A stretch of 64,000 nucleotides of DNA, from the NCBI RefSeq assembly GCF_900091575.1, contig NZ_FMCR01000001.1:1-64000 (forward strand). The letters are read 5' to 3'. Below are positions 10,035-18,005 of the stretch, piece after piece. Origin of the DNA: Micromonospora saelicesensis. GTDB taxonomy: Bacteria > Actinomycetota > Actinomycetes > Mycobacteriales > Micromonosporaceae. The notes below the pieces were generated by a model, which saw nothing but the letters and a program-made list of their open reading frames with translations, searched no databases and was not told where the DNA came from. Positions within the stretch are counted from its first letter, which is position 1; every line of letters starts with the position of its first letter. The position numbers and the translations under genes were made by a program.

Positions 10035-10160
10035 GAACTCCGCACAGTCATCAGCATGGACGACTGTGGATCGACCGGACGGCGATCGTCGATGGCTGAC
10101 CGGTCAGCGGCATCGACCGGTGCGCGTGACCGGCCCGGCCGAGCATCGCCCGCCCGGCGT

Positions 10161-11024
10161 TCAGCGGAGGGCGTTCTCCAGAGCGTGCCGCTCGTAGTCG
10201 AGCAGCCGCAGATCGCGCATCGGCCGACGCAGGTGGCCCTTGTGCACGATCCGGACGAACGCCGGCTCACCCGCGGCGGCCATCCGCCGGATCCCCTCGA
10301 CGTGGTCCACGATCCGTTTACGGATGGTCCGGATCAGCCGGTGCCGGTCCCGGGGGATCAGCCCGTACGCGTCGGCGAAGAGCCGGAGGCGGCGCGGGCG
10401 GTCCGGGTGCTTCCAGCCCAGCGTGATCGAGTCCCGGTCCGCGAAGATCGGCACCCAGGTCCAGGCCGCGTACGCCACGTCGTAGATCCGCGCTCCGGGC
10501 GAGGCGAGGTCGAAGTCGATCAGCCCGAGGGTGCCGTCCGGACGCCAGATCACGTTGTGCGGCGCGGCGTCGTGGTGGCAGATCACCTCGGTGTCCGGTG
10601 GTGGGGGCCCGAACGAGCGCCAGACCGCCGCCTGCGGAGGGGTGAAGCCGTACTGCGCGTCGTGGAACATCCGCAGCATGGTGGCGACGGTGACCAGGGC
10701 CTCGTCGGTCACCCAGTGCGGGGCGAGCGGATATTCTCCGCACTCCCCCTCCAGGTACGACAGCACCTCACGGTTGCGCTCGTCCATCCCGAGCGCCCGG
10801 GGGGCGCCGGTGAACCCCACGTACTCCAGGTGGCGCAGCAGCGCGTGTACGGACGGGGTCCACGGCCCGGCGTTGCGCCGGACCGTGTCACCCACGCGGA
10901 CAACGGTGCTCACGTTGCCGCCGTGCAGCGGGATCTCCTGCGAAGTCACGTACGGTCTCCCGAGGCGCTGCGAAGGATGGCCGGGGTCACGCCAACCCGC
11001 GTACGCGCGATCGTCAGTGGTCAC
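10161..11024 (-). CDS. Aminoglycoside phosphotransferase (APH)-family kinase
   Basis: The 287-residue protein has the APH fold catalytic loop HHDAAPHNVIW (His151, Asp152, Asn157) and the metal-binding Asp in LIDFDLA (170-172). It therefore probably phosphorylates a small molecule using ATP or GTP. Family members act on antibiotics, choline, homoserine or sugars; the substrate here is not evident and resistance should not be assumed. Its start is 6 bases after the ftsY stop, suggesting co-transcription. There is no sign of transfer. Confidence 0.88.
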   Translation of the reverse strand: MTTDDRAYAGWRDPGHPSQRLGRPYVTSQEIPLHGGNVSTVVRVGDTVRRNAGPWTPSVHALLRHLEYVGFTGAPRALGMDERNREVLSYLEGECGEYPLAPHWVTDEALVTVATMLRMFHDAQYGFTPPQAAVWRSFGPPPPDTEVICHHDAAPHNVIWRPDGTLGLIDFDLASPGARIYDVAYAAWTWVPIFADRDSITLGWKHPDRPRRLRLFADAYGLIPRDRHRLIRTIRKRIVDHVEGIRRMAAAGEPAFVRIVHKGHLRRPMRDLRLLDYERHALENALR

Positions 11025-11030
11025 CCGAGA

Positions 11031-12212
11031 CTACGCGTCCCGGCCGGTGGCCTCGGTCCCCAGCAACGCGTCGACGAACTGCGCCGGGTCGAACGGGGCC
11101 AGGTCGTCCTTGCCTTCGCCGAGGCCGACCAGCTTCACGGGGATGCCGAGCTTGCGCTGCACGGCGATCACGATGCCGCCCTTGGCGGTGCCGTCGAGCT
11201 TGGTCAGCACCACACCGGTCACGTTGACCACCTCGGTGAAGACCCGGGCCTGCTCCAGGCCGTTCTGCCCGGTGGTGGCGTCCAGGATGAGCAGCGTCTC
11301 GTCGATCGGGCCCTGCTTCTCCACCACGCGCTTGACCTTGCCCAGCTCGTCCATCAGGCCGACCTTGTTCTGCAGGCGGCCGGCGGTGTCGATGAGCACG
11401 GTGTCCACGCCGGTGTCGATGCCGCGCTTCACGGCGTCGAAGGCGACGCTGGCCGGGTCGGCGGCCTCGGGCCCCCGCACGGTCTCCGCTCCGACGCGCG
11501 AGCCCCAGGTCTCCAGTTGGTCGGCCGCGGCGGCCCGGAAGGTGTCCGCCGCACCGAGCAGCACGCTGCGGCCGTCGGCCACCAGCACCCGGGCGATCTT
11601 GCCGCAGGTAGTGGTCTTGCCGGCGCCGTTGACGCCGACGACCAGGACCACCGCCGGCACGCCGTCCTTGGGGGCGGTCCGCAACGAGCGGTCCAGGCTC
11701 GGGTCGAGCGCGTTGACCAGCTCGGCGGCGAGCAGTGCCCGCAGCTCGGAGGCCGAGCGGGTGCCGAGCACCCGGGTGCGCTCGCGGAGCCGGTCGACGA
11801 TGTCGCGGGTGGAGTCGACGCCGACGTCTGCGGTGATCAGGCTGTCCTCGATCTCCTCCCAGACGTCCTCGTCGAGGTGGTCGCGGGCGAGCAGGCCGAG
11901 CAGGCCCTTGCCGAACACGTTCTGTGAGCGGGACAGCCGCGAGCGGAGCCGGACCAGCCGCCCGGCGGTCGGCTCGGGGACCTCGACCTGTGGTTCGAGC
12001 ACCGGCGGCGGCTCGACCAGGACGCCGGTGGACAGATCGGACTCCGGTGCCTCGACCGGCGGGCCGGCGAGATCCTCCTCAGCCCTGGTGTCGACCTCCG
12101 TGCGTGGCAGCGGGGGCTCGGGCCGTCGCCGCAATCGCGGCACGACCAGCCCGACTGTGCCGGCGATCAGCACACCGAGCAGGACCAGAGCGAGGACGAG
12201 ATATTCGGCCAT
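11031..12212 (-). CDS. ftsY: Signal recognition particle receptor FtsY
   Basis: The 393-residue SRP GTPase receives Ffh-ribosome complexes at the membrane. An N-terminal transmembrane helix (about 5-25, LVLALVLLGVLIAGTVGLVV) is followed by an acidic/proline A-domain linker, as in other actinobacterial FtsY. The NG domain carries G1 VNGAGKTT (194-201), DTAGR (275-279) and TKLD (337-340), with the FtsY-typical AADTFRAAAA. In many actinobacteria ftsY lies next to smc; here the block at 12364-17377 and the HAD gene intervene. Confidence 0.97.
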   Translation of the reverse strand: MAEYLVLALVLLGVLIAGTVGLVVPRLRRRPEPPLPRTEVDTRAEEDLAGPPVEAPESDLSTGVLVEPPPVLEPQVEVPEPTAGRLVRLRSRLSRSQNVFGKGLLGLLARDHLDEDVWEEIEDSLITADVGVDSTRDIVDRLRERTRVLGTRSASELRALLAAELVNALDPSLDRSLRTAPKDGVPAVVLVVGVNGAGKTTTCGKIARVLVADGRSVLLGAADTFRAAAADQLETWGSRVGAETVRGPEAADPASVAFDAVKRGIDTGVDTVLIDTAGRLQNKVGLMDELGKVKRVVEKQGPIDETLLILDATTGQNGLEQARVFTEVVNVTGVVLTKLDGTAKGGIVIAVQRKLGIPVKLVGLGEGKDDLAPFDPAQFVDALLGTEATGRDA

Positions 12213-12363
12213 GCCGGAATCCTGTCAGATGCCGGCGGCGGCGTCCCAGCCACCGCACCCCGAGCCGTGCCCGGAGCCTCAGCCCACCGCTCCCGCGCGC
12301 GGTGCTGGGGGTGTCAGCACCGCACCCGGCCGGCACCAGCGAACCGGCGGTAGGCTCGGCCGC

Positions 12364-14091
12364 ATGCCCGCCGCACACCTCCTCATCGGCCCACTTCTGC
12401 GGCGAGTGGTGGACACCCGGGCGACGATCTGGGTGGAGACGGCGGCGCCCGCCGTGGTCACCGTCCGCACCGCTGGCGGCGCCACCGGCACCGCGCCCAC
12501 CTTCTCGGCGTACGACCACCACTACGCCCTCGTGGTGGTGGAGGGCCTTGACCCGGACAGCGAGACCACCTACGAGGTGCTGGTCGACGACGAGATTGTC
12601 TGGCCGGTGCCGAGCAGCGGGTTCCCGCCGAGCGTGATCCGCACCCGGGCGGCCGACGATCGGGACCAGCCGGTCAATCTGATCTTCGGCTCGTGTCGCG
12701 AGACCACCCAGCACGCCACCACCCGCAAGCTGCCGCCGGACGCGTTGGACGCGTACGCCCGGCGGTTGATGGCCGACCCGGAGTCGAACCCGCTGCCCGA
12801 CCTGCTGGTGCTGCTCGGTGACCAGGTCTACGCCGACGTCACCTCGCCCACCGTGCGCCGGCTGCTGCGTCGACGGCGGCGGCGGCCGAAGGGCGCTCCG
12901 GCCGACCAGGTGGTGAGCTTCGACGAGTACACCAAGCTCTACCTGGAGTCCTGGCGTGACCCGGAGATCCGTTGGCTGCTCTCCACCGTGCCCAGCGTGA
13001 TGATCTTCGACGATCACGAGATCATCGACGACTGGAACACCTCGGCGGCGTGGCGAGCCGAGGTACGCGAGCAGCCGTGGTGGCAGGAGCGGATCGGCAG
13101 TGGGCTCGCCTCGTACTGGGTCTACCAGCACCTGGGCAACCTCTCCCCCGACGAGATCGCCGCCGATCCGGTCTTCGCGAAGGTCGCCGCCGCCGAGGAC
13201 GCCACCAGCGTGCTGCGCGAGTTCGGCCACCGGGTCGACCAGGAGTCCGACCTGGCGCACGACACCGAGCGCTGGCGCGCTGTGCAGTATCAGTGGAGCT
13301 ACGCACTGGACCTGGGCCGGACCCGGCTGGTCATGCTGGACAACCGGTGCAGCCGGGTGCTCGAGCCCAACAGCCGGGCGATGCTGCCGCCCGGCGAGTG
13401 GGCCTGGTTCCTCGACCAGGCGCACGGGGTCTACGACCACCTGGTGGTGGGTGCCTCGCTGCCCTGGCTGCTGCCGCAGGGCATCCACCACATCGAGGCA
13501 TGGAACGAGAAACTGGCGGACTCACGCCGACCGTGGGTGGCGCGCGGGGCGGAGAAGCTGCGCCGCGCCCTGGACCTGGAGCACTGGGCGGCGTTCCGGC
13601 GGTCCTTCGAGGCCCTCGCCGAGACGTTCGCCCGCATCGGCACCGGCACGCCGCGGCAGTCCGGCGCGCGGATCGGGGCCGGCCCGGCGTACGCCCCACC
13701 GGCGTCGATCAGCGTGCTCTCCGGTGACGTGCACCATTCGTACGTGGCGCGGGCCCGCTTCGCGGACCCGGCGGTGGTGACCCCGGTGCACCAGCTCACC
13801 TGTTCGCCGATCCACAACCAGGTGCCGGCGGGCATCCGTCCGCTGATGCGGCTGGGCTGGTCGCCCGGTCCGGCCGGTGCCACCCGGGCGCTGGCCCGTT
13901 CGGCGGGGGTACGTCGACCGGGGGTGCGCTGGCGCAAGCTGGCCGGCCCGTACTTCGGTAACGCCGTCGCCACCCTGACCCATGACGGGCGCGGGGCCGA
14001 CGTGGTCATCGAGGGCACCACCAAGGACGGGCACCTACGCCCGGTGATGCGGCGTCGACTCTCCGGCGCCGGCGAGCCGGCCGCGCCGTAG
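12364..14091 (+). CDS. PhoD-like alkaline phosphatase/phosphodiesterase family protein
   Basis: The 575-residue protein has an N-terminal fibronectin-like region (LLIGPLLRRVVDTRATIWVE) and a metallophosphatase core with the PhoD motifs FGSCRE (about 108-113), GDQVYAD (about 152), DDHEIIDDW (about 216) and SGDVHHSY (about 453). Such enzymes hydrolyse phosphodiesters or phosphomonoesters with Fe/Ca or related metals. Unlike classical PhoD it lacks an N-terminal Tat signal, so it is probably cytoplasmic. ATG at 12364 gives the motif-bearing protein. It diverges from ftsY across 151 bases and is followed 10 bases later by a MarR gene. Confidence 0.88.
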   Translation: MPAAHLLIGPLLRRVVDTRATIWVETAAPAVVTVRTAGGATGTAPTFSAYDHHYALVVVEGLDPDSETTYEVLVDDEIVWPVPSSGFPPSVIRTRAADDRDQPVNLIFGSCRETTQHATTRKLPPDALDAYARRLMADPESNPLPDLLVLLGDQVYADVTSPTVRRLLRRRRRRPKGAPADQVVSFDEYTKLYLESWRDPEIRWLLSTVPSVMIFDDHEIIDDWNTSAAWRAEVREQPWWQERIGSGLASYWVYQHLGNLSPDEIAADPVFAKVAAAEDATSVLREFGHRVDQESDLAHDTERWRAVQYQWSYALDLGRTRLVMLDNRCSRVLEPNSRAMLPPGEWAWFLDQAHGVYDHLVVGASLPWLLPQGIHHIEAWNEKLADSRRPWVARGAEKLRRALDLEHWAAFRRSFEALAETFARIGTGTPRQSGARIGAGPAYAPPASISVLSGDVHHSYVARARFADPAVVTPVHQLTCSPIHNQVPAGIRPLMRLGWSPGPAGATRALARSAGVRRPGVRWRKLAGPYFGNAVATLTHDGRGADVVIEGTTKDGHLRPVMRRRLSGAGEPAAP

Positions 14092-14101
14092 TCTCTACGC
14101 C

Positions 14102-14542
14102 GTGGACGAGCACCTGCCGGAGCCGATCCGGGCCGTCGAGCACGAGTTGACCGCTCTGCTGCGCCGTGGCCGCGCGGTCTCCTGGGAGATCGCCCGGGAG
14201 GTGCACCCGAACCTGGAGCCGAACACCTACGGGTTGCTGCTCTGGTTGCGCCGTAGCGGGTCGATCCGGTTGACCGAGTTGGCGGCGCGGCTGGGCGTGG
14301 GCAAGGGGACGCTGAGCCGGCAGATCAACGCGTTGGAGGTCCTCGGTCTGGTGCATCGCGACCCCGATCCGAGTGACCGGCGGGCCGCGCAGATCAGCAT
14401 GACCGACGAGGGACAGCGCCGGTTCGACGTGGCCCGCGCGGCCCGGCTGGGCGAGTTCCTGCGCGCGCTGGACGGCTGGCCGGAGCGGGACGTCGAGGAG
14501 TTCGCCCGGCTGCTCGGCCGGTTCAACGACTCCTGGCAGTAG
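14102..14542 (+). CDS. MarR-family transcriptional regulator
   Basis: The 146-residue protein has the winged helix typical of MarR: SIRLTELAARLGVGKGTLSRQINALEVLGLVHRDPDPSDRRAAQISMTDEG, with the conserved DxRxxxxxLT-like wing. It begins with GTG 10 bases after the PhoD-like gene and precedes an exporter gene by 145 bases. Two TTGC-n5-GCAA-type inverted repeats (14583-14621) between the genes are candidate operators, so it probably represses the exporter until a ligand binds. Confidence 0.93.
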   Translation: MDEHLPEPIRAVEHELTALLRRGRAVSWEIAREVHPNLEPNTYGLLLWLRRSGSIRLTELAARLGVGKGTLSRQINALEVLGLVHRDPDPSDRRAAQISMTDEGQRRFDVARAARLGEFLRALDGWPERDVEEFARLLGRFNDSWQ

Positions 14543-14582
14543 CGCTCCGAGGCGGGGAATAGCGCGCCGGTCCGGCAAGTTG

Positions 14583-14621
14583 TTGCTTCAGGCAACCAAG
14601 GCATACGGTCGCCTCAGGCAA
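14583..14621. promoter_or_regulatory. Two candidate MarR operators upstream of the MFS gene
   Basis: TTGCTTCAGGCAA (14583-14595) and TCGCCTCAGGCAA (14609-14621) are related imperfect palindromes, 26 bases centre to centre. They lie between the MarR gene and the exporter it probably controls. Confidence 0.55.
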
Positions 14622-14687
14622 CTCACACGCGGCCCGCGCGTACCAGCCCCGCCGTTCCACCTCGACTCCGCTCGGAGGCAACAAACG

Positions 14688-16307
14688 ATGAGCCAGGCGA
14701 CAGTGCCTCCCCAGGCGTCCGCCGTGACCATGACCCACCGGCAGATCCTGGAAGCACTCTCCGGCCTGCTGCTGGGCCTGTTCGTCGCGATCCTCTCCTC
14801 CACGGTCATCTCGAACGCGCTGCCGCGGATCATCACCGAACTGCACGGCGGTCAGTCCGCGTACACCTGGGTGGTGACCTCGGCCCTGCTCGCGACCACC
14901 GCGACCACCCCCATCTGGGGCAAGCTGGCCGACCTGACCAGTAAGAAGACCCTGGTCCAGCTGGCCCTGGGGATCTACGTGCTGGGTTCGGTGCTGGCCG
15001 GCCTCGCCCAGGGCACCGGTGAGCTGATCGCCTGCCGGGTGCTCCAGGGCGTCGGCGCCGGCGGTCTCACCGCTCTGGCCCAGGTGATCATGGCTACGAT
15101 GATCGCGCCCCGCGAACGCGGCCGCTACAGCGGCTACCTCGGCGCCGTGATGGCCGTCGGCACCATCGGTGGCCCGCTGATCGGCGGCGTGATCGTGGAC
15201 ACCTCCTGGCTCGGCTGGCGCTGGTGCTTCTACGTCGGCGTGCCGTTCGCCATCGTCGCGCTGATCGTGCTCCAGAAGACCCTGCACCTGCCGGTGGTCA
15301 AGCGGAAGGCCGAGATCGACTGGTGGGGCGCCACCCTGATCACCGCCGCCGTCTCGGTGCTGCTGATCTGGGTCTCGCTCGCCGGCGACCAATTCGCCTG
15401 GGCCTCCTGGCAGACCGCCGTCATGGTCGTCGGCGCGCTGGTCCTCGGCGCGCTGGCCATCCGGGTCGAGACCCGGGCCGCCGAGCCGATGATCCCGCCG
15501 CGGCTTTTCCGCAACCGCACCATCACCCTCGCCGTCGTCGCCAGCATCGCGGTCGGTGTGGGCATGTTCGGCGCATCGATCTTCCTGGGCCAGTACTTCC
15601 AGATCAGCCGGGGGCAGAGCCCCACCATGTCCGGCCTGATGACCCTGCCGATGATCCTCGGCCTACTGGTCGCCTCCACGGTCATCGGGCGGGTCATCAC
15701 CAAGACCGGTCGCTGGAAGCGGTACCTGGTGATCGGGTCGGCGCTGCTCACCGTCGGCTTCGCGCTGATGGGCACCCTCCGCGCCGACACCAGCTTCACC
15801 CTGCTCAGTGTCTACATGTTGCTGATCGGCGTCGGCCTCGGCATGACCATGCAGAACCTGGTCCTCGCCGTGCAGAACACCGTCGGCCCGCACGAACTCG
15901 GCGCGGCCAGCTCGGTGGTGGCGTTCTTCCGCAGCCTGGGTGGCGCGATCGGCGTCTCCGCCCTCGGTGCGGTCCTCGCCCACAAGGTCAAGGACTACAC
16001 CGCCGACGGGCTGGCCCAACTGGGCGTCCCCGCCTCCAGCTCGGGCAGCGGCGGTGCCCTGCCCGACGTGCACACCCTGCCCGGCCCGCTGCGGGCGGTG
16101 GTGGAGAGCGCGTACGGCCACGGCGCCGGTGACATCTTCCTGGCCGCAGCCCCGTTCGCGCTGATCGCGCTGATCGCGGTGGCCTTCATCAAGGAGGTGC
16201 CACTGCGCCAGCACAACGGAAACCCGGTTTTCGACCAGGTCGAGCGGGAATCGACAGTCGCCGCCGGCGCTGGCGCACCCGTGATCCGTACCGGCGAGCA
16301 GAGGTGA
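14688..16307 (+). CDS. MFS drug efflux transporter, DHA2 (EmrB/QacA) type
   Basis: The 539-residue protein has about 14 hydrophobic segments, consistent with the 14-helix DHA2 drug:H+ antiporters. The N-terminal motif ALPRIITELHG and the helix 5 region GVGAGGLTALAQVIMATMIAPRERGRYSG with PLIGGVIVD (motif C-like) support this. The large hydrophilic loop before the last helix is typical. ATG at 14688 follows GGAGG by about 11 bases. It is preceded by a MarR regulator with candidate operators and followed 9 bases later by a stress protein gene. Confidence 0.93.
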   Translation: MSQATVPPQASAVTMTHRQILEALSGLLLGLFVAILSSTVISNALPRIITELHGGQSAYTWVVTSALLATTATTPIWGKLADLTSKKTLVQLALGIYVLGSVLAGLAQGTGELIACRVLQGVGAGGLTALAQVIMATMIAPRERGRYSGYLGAVMAVGTIGGPLIGGVIVDTSWLGWRWCFYVGVPFAIVALIVLQKTLHLPVVKRKAEIDWWGATLITAAVSVLLIWVSLAGDQFAWASWQTAVMVVGALVLGALAIRVETRAAEPMIPPRLFRNRTITLAVVASIAVGVGMFGASIFLGQYFQISRGQSPTMSGLMTLPMILGLLVASTVIGRVITKTGRWKRYLVIGSALLTVGFALMGTLRADTSFTLLSVYMLLIGVGLGMTMQNLVLAVQNTVGPHELGAASSVVAFFRSLGGAIGVSALGAVLAHKVKDYTADGLAQLGVPASSSGSGGALPDVHTLPGPLRAVVESAYGHGAGDIFLAAAPFALIALIAVAFIKEVPLRQHNGNPVFDQVERESTVAAGAGAPVIRTGEQR

Positions 16308-16316
16308 GGTAGAGCC

Positions 16317-16811
16317 ATGGGCGTGGGAGCACCGGACCGCGAGGAGTACGGCCCCCGGACCCGACCGCTGCCCTTCGAGCGCGGCACGGACGGCCCTCGG
16401 GTGATCATGGTCGGCATCGACGGCACCCGGACCTCCGAGCGGGCCGGCTCCTACGCGGCGGGCCTGGCCCGTCGGCAGGGCGCCGCGCTGGTGGTGGTCT
16501 TCGTCAGCTCGCCGAGCGGGCTGACCGCCCTGGTGCCCGGCATGGACGCCGGCGCGGTCCAGCGCACCCACGACGAGTTGGCCGACGAACTGCGCCGGGA
16601 GTGCCGGCGTGGGGCCGAGCAGTGGGGCATTCCGGTGACCCTGCTGGTGCGGCGCGGCGACGCGTACGGCGAGCTGTGCGCGGCGGCCGACGAGTTCCGG
16701 GCCGACATGGTGGTGGTCGGCGCCTCCGAGCAGGCCGGACACCGGCTGGTCGGCTCGGTCGCCACCCGGCTGGTCCGCGCCGGCCGCTGGCCCGTCGTCG
16801 TGGTGCCCTGA
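16317..16811 (+). CDS. Universal stress protein (UspA family)
   Basis: The 164-residue single-domain Usp begins with about 28 variable residues, then the beta strand VIMVGIDGTRTSERAGSYA that opens the alpha/beta fold. The C-terminal nucleotide loop reads VVVGASEQAGHRLVGSVATRL, which only partly fits the ATP-type G-x2-G-x9-G-S/T pattern, so ATP binding is uncertain. AGGTAGAG lies before the ATG. It probably shares a transcript with the upstream exporter gene (9-base gap). Confidence 0.88.
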   Translation: MGVGAPDREEYGPRTRPLPFERGTDGPRVIMVGIDGTRTSERAGSYAAGLARRQGAALVVVFVSSPSGLTALVPGMDAGAVQRTHDELADELRRECRRGAEQWGIPVTLLVRRGDAYGELCAAADEFRADMVVVGASEQAGHRLVGSVATRLVRAGRWPVVVVP

Positions 16812-16855
16812 TAACCCGTCGCGGAGTGTCCGAGGTGCCGGGCAGGATGCGCGGC

Positions 16856-17377
16856 ATGACCTGGATCGCGCCGGAGATCACCCGGACCCCCGAACCGTAC
16901 GTCGGCGACGAGCGCACGATGCTCGACGGCTGGCTCGACTACCACCGACAGACACTGCTGCTCAAGTGCGCCGGCCTGACCGAGGAGCAGTTGCGGACGC
17001 CGAGCGTGGAACCGTCCGGGCTGACCCTGCTCGGTCTGGTCCGGCACCTGGCCGAGGTGGAGGCCTGGTGGTTCCGGGAGAACTTCGCCGGCGAGCAGGT
17101 CGACTACCCGTACTTCACCCCGGAGAACCCGGACGCCGACCACGACGTCAGCGCCGCGAACGCCGAGGCCGACTTCGCCACCTTCCACCGCGAGGTGGCG
17201 CTGGCGCGCGAGGCTGCCGCCGGCCATTCGCTCGACGAGACGTTCACCGAGGTCGGCGCGAAGAAGCGCACCTTCAACCTGCGCTGGGTGTACGTGCACA
17301 TGATCGAGGAGTACGCCCGGCACAACGGCCACGCCGACCTGATCCGGGAACGCATCGACGGCGTCACCGGCGAGTGA
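16856..17377 (+). CDS. DinB-like/DUF664 family protein
   Basis: The 173-residue protein shows the four-helix DinB/DUF664 arrangement: MLDGWLDYHRQTLL, LVRHLAEVEAWWFRENF and the closing HMIEEYARHNGHADLIRERIDG, whose spaced histidines (in RHLAEVE and EEYARHNGH) would bind a metal. Related actinobacterial proteins include mycothiol-dependent transferases, so a thiol-transfer or detoxification role is possible but unproven. The gene follows the Usp gene by 44 bases and its stop lies 8 bases from the convergent HAD gene. Confidence 0.85.
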   Translation: MTWIAPEITRTPEPYVGDERTMLDGWLDYHRQTLLLKCAGLTEEQLRTPSVEPSGLTLLGLVRHLAEVEAWWFRENFAGEQVDYPYFTPENPDADHDVSAANAEADFATFHREVALAREAAAGHSLDETFTEVGAKKRTFNLRWVYVHMIEEYARHNGHADLIRERIDGVTGE

Positions 17378-17384
17378 TGAGGGC

Positions 17385-18005
17385 TCAGTAGTCCAGGGCC
17401 GCCCGCAGGTAACGCAGGTCGGCGTGGCCGCCCCAGCGGTGCGCCGACAGCCCGGCGGCCCGGGCACCCCGCACGGCCCAGTCCTCGTCGTCGACGAAGA
17501 GGACCCGGGCCGGCGGGGTTGCCAGGGCCACGCAGGCGGCCTTGAAGTATTCCGGGGCGGGCTTGTGCACGCCGATCACCGAGGAGTTGACCACCACGTC
17601 CAGTTCGCCGACCAGGCCGAGCGCGGTCAGGTCGGCGTCGAGCAGGTCGGTGGCGTTGGTGCCCAGCCCGACCCGGACGCCCGCCGCACGGACCTCCCGC
17701 ACGAACGCCAGCACCTCCTGGTCGACCTCACCCCGGTAGCTCTGCCACTGCTCCACAGCGGCGCGGGCCCGTTCCGGGCTGCCCACCGACTCGGTCAGGG
17801 CGTCCGCGACGCTGTTCATCCACTCGGCGTGGTTGACCTGGCCGGTGAGCACCGGCTGGAGCCGCCCCCACTGCATGGCGATCTCACCGAGCACCCCCTC
17901 GGAGAGGCCGTACTCCCGCTCGACAACGGCGGCCACCGCCGGGTCCCACCGGCGCAGTACGCCGTCGAAGTCCAGCAGGAGCGCCGTCGCGCGTTCCCGA
18001 GCCAC
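17385..18005 (-). CDS. HAD-superfamily hydrolase
   Basis: The 206-residue protein has the HAD motifs: nucleophile Asp12 and Asp14 in LLDFDGVLRRWD, the Thr/Asn of motif II in LGTNATD, Lys in VIGVHKPAPEYF and acidic motif IV LFVDDEDWAVRGARAAGL. A helical cap (about 20-90) places it in the subfamily I group with phosphatases and dehalogenases. The substrate is unknown. The GTG start shares one base with the smc stop (TAGTG), so it is coupled to smc translation. Confidence 0.9.
   Translation of the reverse strand: MARERATALLLDFDGVLRRWDPAVAAVVEREYGLSEGVLGEIAMQWGRLQPVLTGQVNHAEWMNSVADALTESVGSPERARAAVEQWQSYRGEVDQEVLAFVREVRAAGVRVGLGTNATDLLDADLTALGLVGELDVVVNSSVIGVHKPAPEYFKAACVALATPPARVLFVDDEDWAVRGARAAGLSAHRWGGHADLRYLRAALDY

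Noticed and set aside
10161..11024. Antibiotic resistance by the APH-family protein
   Set aside because: The APH fold covers many small-molecule kinases; context is housekeeping and no specificity determinant for aminoglycosides can be identified.
12079..13491. Long antisense open frame opposite the PhoD-like gene
   Set aside because: It is the complement-frame shadow of a well-supported plus-strand gene with all PhoD motifs; high GC makes such antisense frames common.
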